Source: Candidatus Gastranaerophilales bacterium
Lineage (GTDB): Bacteria > Cyanobacteriota > Vampirovibrionia > Gastranaerophilales > Gastranaerophilaceae
Reading direction: 5' to 3'
Length of the DNA stretch: 44,254 nt
Assembly (NCBI GenBank): GCA_947589705.1
Contig: CANQCO010000004.1
Location: 1 to 44,254, forward strand
The position numbers and the translations under genes were made by a program. Each line of letters starts with the position of its first letter. Positions within the stretch are counted from its first letter, which is position 1. The notes beneath the pieces were generated by a model, which saw only the letters and a list, made by a program, of their open reading frames with translations, had not been told where the DNA came from and did no database searches. Of this stretch, positions 33,856 to 43,523 are shown piece after piece.

Positions 33856-34569
33856 ATGAAAAAATTTTTATTGGGAATAATTGCAACGGCTGTAATGCTA
33901 GGAATGTATCCGGTGTTTGCAATTGAGGTTGAAGATGTACTTGACGGGTATCAAGTAATTTATTCTCCGTCTGCAAAAACATTTGCAACAGGCGGTATGG
34001 CACCTGACAGAATTGTTTTAACTAAAAAAACATCGGAAGGCAGCGGAAGTTATTCTTTCTATTCTTATAAATGTAATTGCCAAAATAAAGCAACAAAATG
34101 TAAATGCGGATGCTCTTTGTCTGATAAAAAATGTAATTGTTCTAAAAAATCCAATACCGGTATTAATGAAATTGCTTTAAATTCAAATTATGAATTTATT
34201 TATGAAAACCGTTTAATCGGGGTTGATAATGAAAATTTAAATTATTATGAAATAGTTTATAGTGATGGTGAGTTTAAGCAAAACAAACTTTCTCTTGAAG
34301 AGGTGAAACAAATATTCAAAGATGCTGAAATTGTTAAAATTTCTGAATTTAAGAGAGGGAAATATACTGTAATCGGTAATAAGACAGAAAAAGAAATATT
34401 ACTTTTTAATGATACCGATGAAAATTTTCATAAATATAATGTAACTCCTGAAGCTGCAAATATTAATAAGTATATTAAAGGATTGATACAGCTTCCTCAA
34501 AAAGGAAATGTTATATTCTCTCATATTGGAAACGAAAAAACTAAAAAATATACAATAAGAGTAAAATAG
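33856..34569 (+). CDS. Secreted protein with metallothionein-like Cys cluster
   Basis: The ATG at 33856 follows AAAGGA and opens a signal peptide (KKFLLGIIATAVMLG, cut near residue 22, VFA). The 237-residue protein then carries seven cysteines between residues 73 and 95 in the pattern CxC-x6-CxCxC-x6-CxC, with lysines between, as in metallothionein-like sites. The rest is beta-rich and alternates charged and hydrophobic residues, without a recognised fold. A metal-binding role in the periplasm or at the surface is an inference. A beta-carbonic anhydrase gene follows four bases later and may share the transcript. Confidence 0.62.
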   Translation: MKKFLLGIIATAVMLGMYPVFAIEVEDVLDGYQVIYSPSAKTFATGGMAPDRIVLTKKTSEGSGSYSFYSYKCNCQNKATKCKCGCSLSDKKCNCSKKSNTGINEIALNSNYEFIYENRLIGVDNENLNYYEIVYSDGEFKQNKLSLEEVKQIFKDAEIVKISEFKRGKYTVIGNKTEKEILLFNDTDENFHKYNVTPEAANINKYIKGLIQLPQKGNVIFSHIGNEKTKKYTIRVK

Positions 34570-34573
34570 ATAA

Positions 34574-35173
34574 ATGGATTTAAAATTGTCGCAGGGGATT
34601 CCTGATAATGCAAAGAAAGAATTGATAAAGCTGATAGAAGGCAATAGAAATTTTGTAAATTCAACGCCTACAGCAAAAAATATGTGTCTTGAAACATTAA
34701 GAAAATTTGCTTTTCATCAAGAACCTTATGCGGCAGTTTTAAGTTGTTCTGATTCAAGAGTTGTTCCCGAGATAATATTTGACTGCGGAATAGGTGAACT
34801 TTTTGTAATAAGGGTTGCTGGGATTGCTCTTGGTCCTAATGTCATTGAGAGTATTGAATATGCGGTTAAAAAACTTAAGCTTCCTTTATTGATTCTTCTC
34901 GGGCATGATGATTGCGGAGTTATGAAATATGCCAAAGAGCATTATCCTGAGATTACTGATGATTTTAAATCAATAATTAAAAGTGTTTACCCTGTTTTAG
35001 ACAAGAATGAAGATATTACCTGTCATAATTTTTTTGCAAAGGAACATACAAAATGGGTTGAAGAAACTTTGTTGCAAAAATCTTCCATAATATCTTCTGC
35101 TGTATCAAAACGTGATTTATATATTGCAAAATGTCATTTTGATCATTCAACGGGTCTTGTAAGTTTTATTTAA
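34574..35173 (+). CDS. Beta-class carbonic anhydrase
   Basis: This enzyme interconverts carbon dioxide and bicarbonate. The 199-residue protein has the zinc ligands C58 (in VLSCSDSR), H111 and C114 (GHDDCG). The catalytic pair D60 and R62 is in the same CSDSR motif. The first-half VIRVAGIALGPNVIESIEYA is typical. The family needs no signal peptide and none is seen. The start lies 4 bases after the preceding stop without a strong ribosome site, which suggests translational coupling. Its role is probably bicarbonate supply to carboxylases. Confidence 0.94.
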   Translation: MDLKLSQGIPDNAKKELIKLIEGNRNFVNSTPTAKNMCLETLRKFAFHQEPYAAVLSCSDSRVVPEIIFDCGIGELFVIRVAGIALGPNVIESIEYAVKKLKLPLLILLGHDDCGVMKYAKEHYPEITDDFKSIIKSVYPVLDKNEDITCHNFFAKEHTKWVEETLLQKSSIISSAVSKRDLYIAKCHFDHSTGLVSFI

Positions 35174-35278
35174 CAAATGTAGTTAATTAATGTAAAAAAT
35201 GTAAATAAAAATATATATCTGCTAACAAAAAATAATACGTTTATAATTAATATAAATGAGATATTAAAGGGATATATA

Positions 35279-38200
35279 ATGAGAATAAATGGAATTATAA
35301 AAGGGTACACACCCGTTTTTAAAAGTGTTAGAACAGATAAAAAAACAATAGGAGAATTAAAAAACGGAACAAATCCAATATTAGACAATAAAACAGAAAA
35401 TATAAGAACAGCATTAAATAATTTTACTAAAAACACGGATAGAGATTGTATTCAATATTTATTGGACGTAGCTGAGCACATAAGATACGGTCAAGGCGGT
35501 AATTCCGAATTCAGAGAAATAATAGATGAAACAACAACTGCAGGGGAAGAAAGAGAGAATACTGATTGGTTAGAATTACTCTCTTCAACTATTAAAAAAG
35601 CATTAGATTCATCGAAAGATGATGTTAGCGATTTACAAGGTGAATATGATAGAATTTTTAATACAAAAAGACCATTAACATCCGAACAGACCGATATTCT
35701 TGAAAAAAGAAAAATACTTCATTCAAAAGTAATAAACCAAGGACAGACTCTTAATGATTCTCAAACTCTTACAAGAACTGCAAAAATACTAAAAAATATT
35801 GACTACTTTATATCATCTTCAGAAATTTCTGACATACAGAAACAAAAGTGTTTAGATTTATTCTTATATTTTATGAGTGATGAATATAAAATAAATCCTC
35901 AGTTAGAGGATAAAAGACTTCAAGTAATTGAAGAAATGCTTGATGATATGCTCATAAAAACACCGGAGAGTAAGATACTAACTACAAAAACCGTAGATCA
36001 AAAATATTCCGGAATATGTGCTGCAATAGCTATTTGCAGAAAGGCAGTTGCATATGAAGATAAGGTTAGATATATGGAAATAGTTCTCGATGAATTAAAA
36101 GATTCTCCTTATATGAGTGTATATGATGTAACGGCATTGGGGACAGGAAAAAAGATAGAAATACCAAAGATAAAAATTGATTATAAATCGGCATTGGCGC
36201 AAGGGTATAGAATATTGGATGCTTCAGCTCATATATGGATGCAAAATTCACATACTGCAGGTAATAGTAGTATTCAAACAGAAAATTATATAGCATTTGA
36301 GCCTGAAAGTTATGGAATATATGATGATTCAAGCTGGTATATCGGAATAAATCCGGAATTAGAAGGCGAAAAGAAGCTTTTACAAGCTTTAATAAAAGAA
36401 AAAGAAGCCTTAGACTCTGTATTGAAAGTAAAAAATGATATAAAATCCGCAAATCAACAAATAGGTGCCGTAAAAAAAGAAGTAATATTTATTCAGGGGA
36501 AGATTAATGCAAGTTTAAATTCTACTTTAAAATCATTATTCCCTGATAAAACACAAACAGAAATTACCAAAATCAGACAAAATTTGGGTGAGTTTTATAA
36601 AGGCAAAAATGGTAATGAAGCAAATATAGCAAAAAAAATGCCAGGATATTTGAAAATTGGAATTATATCAGATTATTTAAAACAACAAGGAAATGTTTCT
36701 GTTGAAAATGAACAAGAATTAAGAAAAAAATCTAAATTAATATTACAAATGCTTTCAGAATATGATGTATCTGACAAGAAATTAATAAAATTGAAAAAAT
36801 ACAACTCAAAAAGGGGATTATATTTATATTATAAAAAACTTTTTGACCTTGCAGCAGCTGACAGATTGGCGATAGAAGCTGATATTAATTTAGAGGATGG
36901 TGTAACAAGATATGAAAAACTTTTAGGACTTCCTCCTCGTAACATACAGATTGTTAATTATTTAAAAGGTTTAAAAAATAATCAAAATGAAGAGATTAAG
37001 AAAGATATTGAATCAGATATTTTAAAAATTGAAGCTGTTATTCCTCATAATTTGGATAATATCGCAAAAAAGTTTTTTGGAATGGATGTTAAAGGTTTAA
37101 CTAAAAGTACCTATGAAAGTATTCTTGAATCTGTAAAACAAGGTGATTCAGATATTATAGATGATGTTGCAATGACTTTTTATCTTGATAACAATAAGGA
37201 AAAGGTTATTAATTTTTTGAATAAACAGATATCGAAACTGAACCAAAATAATGTATCAGCATTTGAATTACAAGATTCAATAAGAATGCTGGGATATGAA
37301 AATCCGATACAACTTATATATAAAACAGTGTCAAATTATATTGATAAATTGGAAAACGGGATATCTGAAAAAGAATATAAAGATTTAATATATCGTTTTG
37401 GTGGAGAAGATAATATTACCGACACTATAAACTCAATGTGCAATAAAATTGATGAATTATTGGAATTATATAATAACATTCAAGAAAAGTGGAATGTACC
37501 TTTAAGTTCAGAAGAAATAATTAGAAAAAAGGAAAAAGATAAATCTATAATTTCTAAAAATGATTTAAGAATTTTATATAACAGATTTATGCAAATAAGA
37601 AAAAGGATTTCAGAACAAGAAAATATAGAAAATTTAAAGGACAGACAAAAGGCAGAAGCTGATTTATATGAATTTACTAATGAAGAAATAGAAATATTAA
37701 AACTGATAGAAAAAAATATTCCTAATATGAAAAAGTATTGTATTAGGGCATATAATGCACTAAATCAAGGAATGAAAGAAGATTTAGAAAAATTATATTC
37801 GGATATAGGTATGATAAGCGGTCAATTTTGGGTAGGAGAAGAAGGTTCTACAGGATTAAGCACCAATGAAGAAATAAGAATTATGGAACAGATGACTGAT
37901 AGACCGTATCATAAAGAGACAGATATAGAAAATGCTGTAAAGGAAATAAGAAAAGGACAAGGAAGCGGAATAATTGCTTATAGTGTAGATGATAAGGATT
38001 ATGCTTTTCATGCTCAGTATGTCCCTTCTGTAACATCTGAAACTTTTTATAGTCCTAAAACCGGTGAAAAACATATTCAAGATGTAATTTGGACTGATAA
38101 TTCTTGGGGAAACAGTGAAAAAAAATATTTTTGGAATGGAAGAGACGGCTTTTATTATACTGACTACAATAGCGGTTATGGCTGGAAAAAAGGTTTTATT

Positions 38201-41038
38201 ATTTCTGAAGATGGAAAAATTGGACATCGTATAAATACCATAAAAAATTCTGTGGGATTTAATGCAAAAGAAAGGGAAAGATTTCAGCTTGTATCGGATA
38301 TGATATTGCCCGGTACACCTGTTGAAGCTTATCAAAAACTTTATAAAATGTTTCAAGCTATAATAAATATGGATCAAAACGAAAAGTTTTTGGAACAATT
38401 AGAATCAATATTAAAAAAAGGATATAAAATAGATAATAGATATCTTGAAGGTATAGATGGTTGTTCAGAAGTTGTAATAGAAAATTTAAGAAAAAAAGTA
38501 TCTGAATTAAAAAGCGTAGAAGACTTTGAAAAACTTCCAGAGGATGATTATTTAAGATTTGTATTAGAATTGTTAAGTTTATATAAATCAACTAATAATC
38601 CTGAACTAAAAGATAGTGTACTTTATATAACTACAAAAGAAGAATTAGAACAGCAAAAAGAGGAGTTTCTAAAGGAAAATATTGATGAAATAGCTTCTAT
38701 TTTCGCAAAATCAAATAAAAGTGTTGATAATCTTTTCGTAGATTGTATTGAAGATATAAAAAATGTTTTTACCGAAATTGAACAAAAATACAATATGGAA
38801 TTTGATGATGATTCTATATCAGAAAATTCGTTAAAAATATTTTCTGATATAGAAATTGGTAAAAATTGGGATGGAAGTATAAAATCTCTGGAAAAAGCTC
38901 TTTTAAATGAAACTCAAAAAGTTTCATCAAGTTTATTTGAAAATCCGCAAATAATGCAGTATTTTAATAATGAAGTTGAAAAAATTATAAAAGAGAAAAT
39001 AGATACAACATTAAGAATAAAGGATTTAAACAGTTCCGTCCTTCAAAGTTCTCCTTTATATGAAATGATTATTAATGCGGTAGATAAATATATGAATCCT
39101 AAATCGGATGAAGATTTATTAGAATTTTTAATAGGATTACAAGACCTTGATAAAAAAACTGCTGATAAATTTTTTGATATGTTCACTTATGAAGATGTAG
39201 GTTTAAATTTTAAACATCCCTACGAATATGTTAAGAAATTGCAGCATTGTGACGGTGAAACAAATATTGATTTTTACGAGGTTGTAACTTCAAATTATAT
39301 AGCAAGAGAACTTGAAGGAGTATTAAAAAATAGACATTTTAGTAATTTAGATCAAGTTAATGAAGATGAAATTGTCACGCCGGAAGAATTATATAGGCAT
39401 ATATATGTGAAGCTATCCGAGCTTGATGTACAAAAATATATAAAGAAATATGCGGTTGAATATTTCAATAAATATAAGGTACGACAAGCATTCCCTCAGC
39501 CTGTTGTTATATCAGATGAAAATATTTGTGAAACATTAGAAGAATTTTTTAAATATATAGAAAAACAAGTAGGTGATGTTGAAACTTTAAATTATATTAT
39601 TGAGGTATTAAATGATTATGAAGATATAACAAAATATTTAAAATCTATTTCATTATATTCAGCTTTACAAAATCAAGAATATTATAAAGCTAATGATGAA
39701 AAATCTATAAATGAAATAAAGAAATTAAAAGAAAAAATATTAGATTTTAAAAATTTAATTGATAAAGATGCTTCTTTTCCTGGAGTAGCAGATTCACTAA
39801 AAAATATTTATAATTTTCTTTCAACTCCAGACGGTATAATAGATTGTGTAAAAATATCAAAAGAACTGGATAATATAAATGAAATAATGAATGTTTCAGA
39901 TATTTTAAAATTAAATGAATCTTTAGAAATAAGACGCAAGATTATAGATGAACTGAATAAACAAATAGGAAATTTTGTAAATTCAAATATAGAGCCTTCA
40001 CATAGGCAATTGGCAATTAAGAAGCTTAAAACAGTGGTAAATTTAATTAAAAAAGGAGCAGATGAAGATGTAATATCGGAATCAAAAGATGACTTTACCG
40101 ATTTTACCTTAGCTAAACATATTTTGAAAAATCCGCCAGTAATGCTGCGTGAATGGGTAAGGCTTTTGCAGGAAGGAAAATCTGAATCTGTTGAGTTTCA
40201 TTCAATTAATAATTATATAAAAGAAGCATTAAAGGTTGCACAGCAGACTAACATTCAATATAAACTTGTGCAAAATGCCCATGATGGTATTAGTTCTAAA
40301 ACAAGTGACTTATTATCTATGTTCTCTGTTAAACTAGAAGATGGTCCGAGTCTTTCAATGGATAGTAATGTTGGAATGTTATATTTGATTGAGCAGCTTA
40401 ATAATATCAGTGATAATAACCAGACATTAAGGTTATTTTTGAATCAAACCGGATTAGGACAAAGAGCATTAAATGCTCTAATTGACCATTTTGATTTCCA
40501 AGATATTTATAATAGTGCTGTTAAGATAGCTAATGAAGTAAAAAAAGATTTTATAGATTTTTACGAAATTTACAATTTATCTAATCAATTTATTAATAAT
40601 AGTAATATCCAATATAAATCACTTAAAGATGCTGTTAATAATATGCTAATTTTCATAAAAAGGAAATATGAAAATAAGGAAAGTGATATTTATAATGAAT
40701 ATATTAAATATATGGAATCAATTGTTGACGATAATGAATTACAAAAAGTTCCTGTTTCAATGATAAATAATTTAATAAGTGGTTTTAATTCTAGTATAAT
40801 TTCTTCCTTAAACAACAGTATTGTTCAAAAATTTCAACAGCTTGCAGAATTAGCAGATGATGTATTACCGGATGATGTAGACTTGATGTATAATATAGAT
40901 GTACCAAAGGATTGTGATGAGTATTCTATGCGTGAATTAAAATTTAAAGAGTCTGAGAATTATCGTGAAAAAATTAGAGATTTAATTCTTGATATTTCAG
41001 CACTTATAAAAAGTTTAAATGAGCAAATAGAAAGTTAA
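35279..41038 (+). CDS. Giant protein with split papain-like cysteine peptidase motifs
   Basis: This 1919-residue protein has no signal peptide or membrane helix and is mostly helical and coiled coil. Q241-KYSGI-C247 keeps the Gln-x5-Cys spacing of papain (Q19, C25). H911 is in YAFHAQYV and N941 in WTDNSWG, like the papain His and NSWG asparagine, 30 residues apart. The Cys and His are about 660 residues apart, against about 134 in papain, so a large helical region appears inserted. Residues from about 1000 to 1919 show no known domain. The N-terminus RINGIIKGYTPVFKS resembles other proteins here. AAAGGG precedes the ATG. A target-cell or host effector role is only a guess. Confidence 0.72.
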   Translation: MRINGIIKGYTPVFKSVRTDKKTIGELKNGTNPILDNKTENIRTALNNFTKNTDRDCIQYLLDVAEHIRYGQGGNSEFREIIDETTTAGEERENTDWLELLSSTIKKALDSSKDDVSDLQGEYDRIFNTKRPLTSEQTDILEKRKILHSKVINQGQTLNDSQTLTRTAKILKNIDYFISSSEISDIQKQKCLDLFLYFMSDEYKINPQLEDKRLQVIEEMLDDMLIKTPESKILTTKTVDQKYSGICAAIAICRKAVAYEDKVRYMEIVLDELKDSPYMSVYDVTALGTGKKIEIPKIKIDYKSALAQGYRILDASAHIWMQNSHTAGNSSIQTENYIAFEPESYGIYDDSSWYIGINPELEGEKKLLQALIKEKEALDSVLKVKNDIKSANQQIGAVKKEVIFIQGKINASLNSTLKSLFPDKTQTEITKIRQNLGEFYKGKNGNEANIAKKMPGYLKIGIISDYLKQQGNVSVENEQELRKKSKLILQMLSEYDVSDKKLIKLKKYNSKRGLYLYYKKLFDLAAADRLAIEADINLEDGVTRYEKLLGLPPRNIQIVNYLKGLKNNQNEEIKKDIESDILKIEAVIPHNLDNIAKKFFGMDVKGLTKSTYESILESVKQGDSDIIDDVAMTFYLDNNKEKVINFLNKQISKLNQNNVSAFELQDSIRMLGYENPIQLIYKTVSNYIDKLENGISEKEYKDLIYRFGGEDNITDTINSMCNKIDELLELYNNIQEKWNVPLSSEEIIRKKEKDKSIISKNDLRILYNRFMQIRKRISEQENIENLKDRQKAEADLYEFTNEEIEILKLIEKNIPNMKKYCIRAYNALNQGMKEDLEKLYSDIGMISGQFWVGEEGSTGLSTNEEIRIMEQMTDRPYHKETDIENAVKEIRKGQGSGIIAYSVDDKDYAFHAQYVPSVTSETFYSPKTGEKHIQDVIWTDNSWGNSEKKYFWNGRDGFYYTDYNSGYGWKKGFIISEDGKIGHRINTIKNSVGFNAKERERFQLVSDMILPGTPVEAYQKLYKMFQAIINMDQNEKFLEQLESILKKGYKIDNRYLEGIDGCSEVVIENLRKKVSELKSVEDFEKLPEDDYLRFVLELLSLYKSTNNPELKDSVLYITTKEELEQQKEEFLKENIDEIASIFAKSNKSVDNLFVDCIEDIKNVFTEIEQKYNMEFDDDSISENSLKIFSDIEIGKNWDGSIKSLEKALLNETQKVSSSLFENPQIMQYFNNEVEKIIKEKIDTTLRIKDLNSSVLQSSPLYEMIINAVDKYMNPKSDEDLLEFLIGLQDLDKKTADKFFDMFTYEDVGLNFKHPYEYVKKLQHCDGETNIDFYEVVTSNYIARELEGVLKNRHFSNLDQVNEDEIVTPEELYRHIYVKLSELDVQKYIKKYAVEYFNKYKVRQAFPQPVVISDENICETLEEFFKYIEKQVGDVETLNYIIEVLNDYEDITKYLKSISLYSALQNQEYYKANDEKSINEIKKLKEKILDFKNLIDKDASFPGVADSLKNIYNFLSTPDGIIDCVKISKELDNINEIMNVSDILKLNESLEIRRKIIDELNKQIGNFVNSNIEPSHRQLAIKKLKTVVNLIKKGADEDVISESKDDFTDFTLAKHILKNPPVMLREWVRLLQEGKSESVEFHSINNYIKEALKVAQQTNIQYKLVQNAHDGISSKTSDLLSMFSVKLEDGPSLSMDSNVGMLYLIEQLNNISDNNQTLRLFLNQTGLGQRALNALIDHFDFQDIYNSAVKIANEVKKDFIDFYEIYNLSNQFINNSNIQYKSLKDAVNNMLIFIKRKYENKESDIYNEYIKYMESIVDDNELQKVPVSMINNLISGFNSSIISSLNNSIVQKFQQLAELADDVLPDDVDLMYNIDVPKDCDEYSMRELKFKESENYREKIRDLILDISALIKSLNEQIES

Positions 41039-41058
41039 TGGATTATTTTAAAACTCTA

Positions 41059-41074
41059 TAGTAATATATTACTA
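41059..41074. promoter_or_regulatory. Perfect 16-bp palindrome between two genes, operator-like
   Basis: TAGTAATATATTACTA is a perfect inverted repeat in the gap after the giant gene, ending 3 bases before the GGAG ribosome site of the small gene at 41088. It could be a repressor site or an RNA hairpin. AT-rich palindromes also occur by chance. Confidence 0.4.
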
Positions 41075-41087
41075 ATTGGAGATAAAG

Positions 41088-41363
41088 ATGAAAAAGATAT
41101 TAAAGATTTTAGTAGTATTGATGATAATATGGTCAATAAATATACCTGTATATGCCATAAATGTCGGAACATATAAAACAGAAACCGAATATGGTTTATT
41201 GGACGGATTTAAGATAAATTGGAAACGAAAAGATAAAACAACTCCGTTTATAGAACCCAGAGAAGAATCAACAAAACAGCAGTATGAAAAGGAATATCAG
41301 GATTATAAAGATTCTGAGTATGAACGTACGAAGTTTATGTATGAAGGTAAATCAATATTATAA
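41088..41363 (+). CDS. Small secreted protein of unknown function
   Basis: I start at the ATG at 41088, which has TTGGAG upstream; the upstream TTG in frame is part of that site. The 91-residue protein has a signal peptide (KKILKILVVLMIIWSINIPVYA) and a short charged mature part of about 68 residues rich in Lys, Glu and Tyr (KQQYEKEYQDYKDSEYERTK). I recognise no family. It follows the 1919-residue protein by 49 bases, so the two may be co-transcribed. A bidirectional terminator follows. Confidence 0.62.
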   Translation: MKKILKILVVLMIIWSINIPVYAINVGTYKTETEYGLLDGFKINWKRKDKTTPFIEPREESTKQQYEKEYQDYKDSEYERTKFMYEGKSIL

Positions 41364-41382
41364 AATAAAAAAAACAATAAAA

Positions 41383-41410
41383 AAAGAGAACCCTTTTGGT
41401 TCTCTTTTTT
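41383..41410. terminator. Bidirectional intrinsic terminator
   Basis: AAAGAGAACC (41383-41392) and GGTTCTCTTT (41398-41407) form a ten-base stem with a five-base loop, flanked by A runs on the left and T on the right. It can end both the small gene and the minus-strand tpsB gene that stops at 41425. Confidence 0.9.
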
Positions 41411-41424
41411 ATATATATTAAACA

Positions 41425-42581
41425 TTACAGAATGTTTGAAGTAACAGTGAAGTGGAATCTTGCAGTATCACGGTTCAAACTGTTAGCATAGTCCGGAAGA
41501 CGTTTGCCGATAGGGAAGCCCCAATACATGTTAGCAGAAATATATTTAGTAAGTTTAACAACGATACCGGGACCGGCACTCATTAAGTAATCAGCACTTC
41601 CATCAATAAATCTGTCACCGAACCAGCCGAAATCATAAAATCCTGCAAGTTGGATACTATCAGAGATAAACCCGTATTTTTCAGGAAGTAAAGCTTTTAA
41701 ACCCGGGATAGGTGTTCTATATTCTAAGCTTGCAGTAACACCATAGTCACCGATTCTGAAGCCTTCATCATAACCTCTAACAGAAGAGATACCGCCGAAT
41801 TGCATAGCTTCTGAAGCGTATAAGTGTCTGTTAGCGTACTGGGTATTAACCTGTAAAATAGCTAACTGATTTTTAGGTAATACTTGTAAACGTGCAGCAC
41901 TTGCATTAACTTTAATAAAGTTGTTGCTTGCGTAGTTTCTTGCTTTGTTGTAATCGGAAGCATCAATAGGAATACCGCCTGCAAGAGTGGTATTAAATAA
42001 CCATCTGCCGTAGTAATCATCTTTAACATCAGTTAAAGAACCTCTAAGAACTCTTGTTCTGTATGATGAATCCAGTTCAGGAATAAGACCTGATTCTGTA
42101 GAAGTATTACGCATATCTAAAGTGATATCACCGTATAATCTGTATTGGTCACCTTTAGCTAAACGTCTTGATACGCCGATATAAACATCATGTGAATCAC
42201 CTTTGATGTTCCAAGGTTTGAAGTCTTTACCCAATCTAACGTGAGAATAAGAATAACCGAGGTTTAATCTTGTATCATTTTTAGCAATCGGGATAGAATA
42301 CATACCGCCAACACCGAGAGAACGTGAAGACAAAGCCAAAGTACCCATTAAAGTATCGCCATGACCGGTAACATCATGAAGACCAGCGTATAAAACGCCT
42401 CTTTGAGTACCGATTAATTCTCTTCCCTGATTATCGTATCTAAGGTCTAAGTTAACAGGGAATCTGTCTTTTACATCAAGAGTAACATCTGAAAATTCTT
42501 CTGATTCTTCGTTATCAGCGAAAGAAACAGAACCTTTCATGTATTCTTCAGTACTCATATCAGTTAAAGCGTTACGAACAT
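41425..42581 (-). CDS. TpsB C-terminal fragment: outer membrane beta-barrel
   Basis: This frame carries the 16-strand-type barrel of a ShlB/FhaC transporter: VKDRFPVNLDLRYDNQGREL, then alternating aromatic strands with GGISSVRGYDEG (the conserved VRGY near loop L6), ADYLMSAGPGIVVK and the terminal strand ARFHFTVTSNIL with the usual aromatic end. It is open from 42582 to the stop at 41425. The first ATG is at 42558, with no ribosome site, so separate translation is doubtful. It should be expressed only as the extension of the upstream fragment. Confidence 0.85.
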
Positions 42582-43172
42582 CTTATTAAGGACTTTACCT
42601 GTTTCTATATTATTGTCTTTTAAGTAATGATCTGTAAGATAGGATTTTTTTTGCCATTTGCCGTTGTTAGCAACAACATTACCGTATTTACCTTCAAGGA
42701 TAACGATATCTACTTTACCGTTTTGAACCTTTTGAGGAGGCAGATAAGCGATTGTAGAAACGTAACCTTTGCTCTGGTAATAGTCTGTAATATCGTTAGC
42801 AGACATAATAAGGTCGTTAATTGTAACTTGTTGACCTATTTTAAAATCAACCAATCTCATTAATTTATAAGTCGGGATTTTGGTATTACCTGTGATATTG
42901 ATTTCTTTAAGTTTAAAAGAAACTTGTTTTGTGTTAAGCAAGTCCATTTTTTGACGAACTTCTTCTTCAATAACTGCAGGATCTTTAGTATCTTCAAACT
43001 TTACTCTTTCTTTGTATTGTTGAGTTTGAATAAAGTTAGAGTTGTCGATACTACCGGGGTCATAACCGCCCATTGCGCTGCCCATATTTTGAGGGTCAGG
43101 CGCTGAAAAAGCGACACTTCCAAGTATTGAAGCGAAGCAGATTAATGATGTTTTTAAAATTAAATTTTTCAT
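42564..43172 (-). CDS. TpsB N-terminal fragment: signal peptide and POTRA domains
   Basis: This fragment of about 202 residues starts at ATG 43172 (an earlier GTG at 43181 is possible). It has a signal peptide (KNLILKTSLICFASILGSVAFSA), a linker helix region, and POTRA-type folds: KLKEINITGNTKIPTYKLMRLVD and VDIVILEGKYGNV, typical of the periplasmic part of ShlB/FhaC. These POTRA domains bind the TPS domain of the exported partner. It ends early at 42564 because of the frameshift, so without a shift the cell gets no barrel. Confidence 0.85.
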   Translation of the reverse strand: MKNLILKTSLICFASILGSVAFSAPDPQNMGSAMGGYDPGSIDNSNFIQTQQYKERVKFEDTKDPAVIEEEVRQKMDLLNTKQVSFKLKEINITGNTKIPTYKLMRLVDFKIGQQVTINDLIMSANDITDYYQSKGYVSTIAYLPPQKVQNGKVDIVILEGKYGNVVANNGKWQKKSYLTDHYLKDNNIETGKVLNKMFVTL

Positions 43173-43523
43173 GTGTTCCACTCTCTATATTTATTTATAA
43201 TCAAATACTAATTACATTATACAATATAAAAGAATTATTTCTACAATAATTAAATTTTATCTTATATTTCTTTGCTATGACATAATGCAATTGTATGAAA
43301 TCCAAACAAAATTAATTTTGCAGATTCTTATTATAATTATAACAATTCTTAACATTTGAATTTTTACCTTGTAAAAAATATATTTAATAATAAAATATAT
43401 TTAGCTTTAGGGATTTTAAAGTTTTATTAAAAAAGAAAAGGAATAATAGCAAAAATATTTTTTATAAATTTTATATTTTGTCAGTTATCAAAACAAAAAG
43501 TGTTATAAAGGAGAAGTGTTTAG
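43173..43523. other. Divergent intergenic region between tpsB and tpsA
   Basis: This 351-base AT-rich region contains the control regions of both genes. A TATAAT for the minus strand (43216-43221) lies 44 bases before the tpsB ATG; its -35 is weak. For tpsA a TTGTCA (43478-43483) is found, with a poor -10. An AAGGAG (43508-43513) is the tpsA ribosome site. I see no gene, RNA or clear operator in it. Confidence 0.45.

Larger units (their letters stand above)
41425..43172 (-). pseudogene. Two-partner secretion transporter TpsB, split by a -1 frameshift
   Basis: TpsB proteins (ShlB/FhaC family) are outer membrane barrels that export a TpsA partner. Here the gene is in two frames. The N-terminal part stops at TAA 42564-42566. 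The C-terminal frame opens at GAT 42582. Reading N-terminal frame to AAT 42585-42587 and then shifting by -1 gives a continuous KVLN-x-DVRNALTDMSTEEYM, as expected for an intact protein of about 582 residues. The likely cause is loss of one A in the run AATAAAG, or a sequencing error. The conserved parts on both sides are otherwise intact. Confidence 0.8.

Noticed and set aside
36066-36452. Antisense open frames within the giant gene
   Set aside because: Long antisense frames are expected opposite AT-rich Lys/Glu-rich coding sequence; they have no start signals.
42579-42590. Programmed -1 frameshift in tpsB
   Set aside because: The site has no X-XXY-YYZ heptamer and I see no convincing downstream pseudoknot; a deleted base or sequencing error is simpler.
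42627-42863. Open frames opposite tpsB
   Set aside because: Low-complexity hydrophobic translations on the antisense strand of a well-supported gene.
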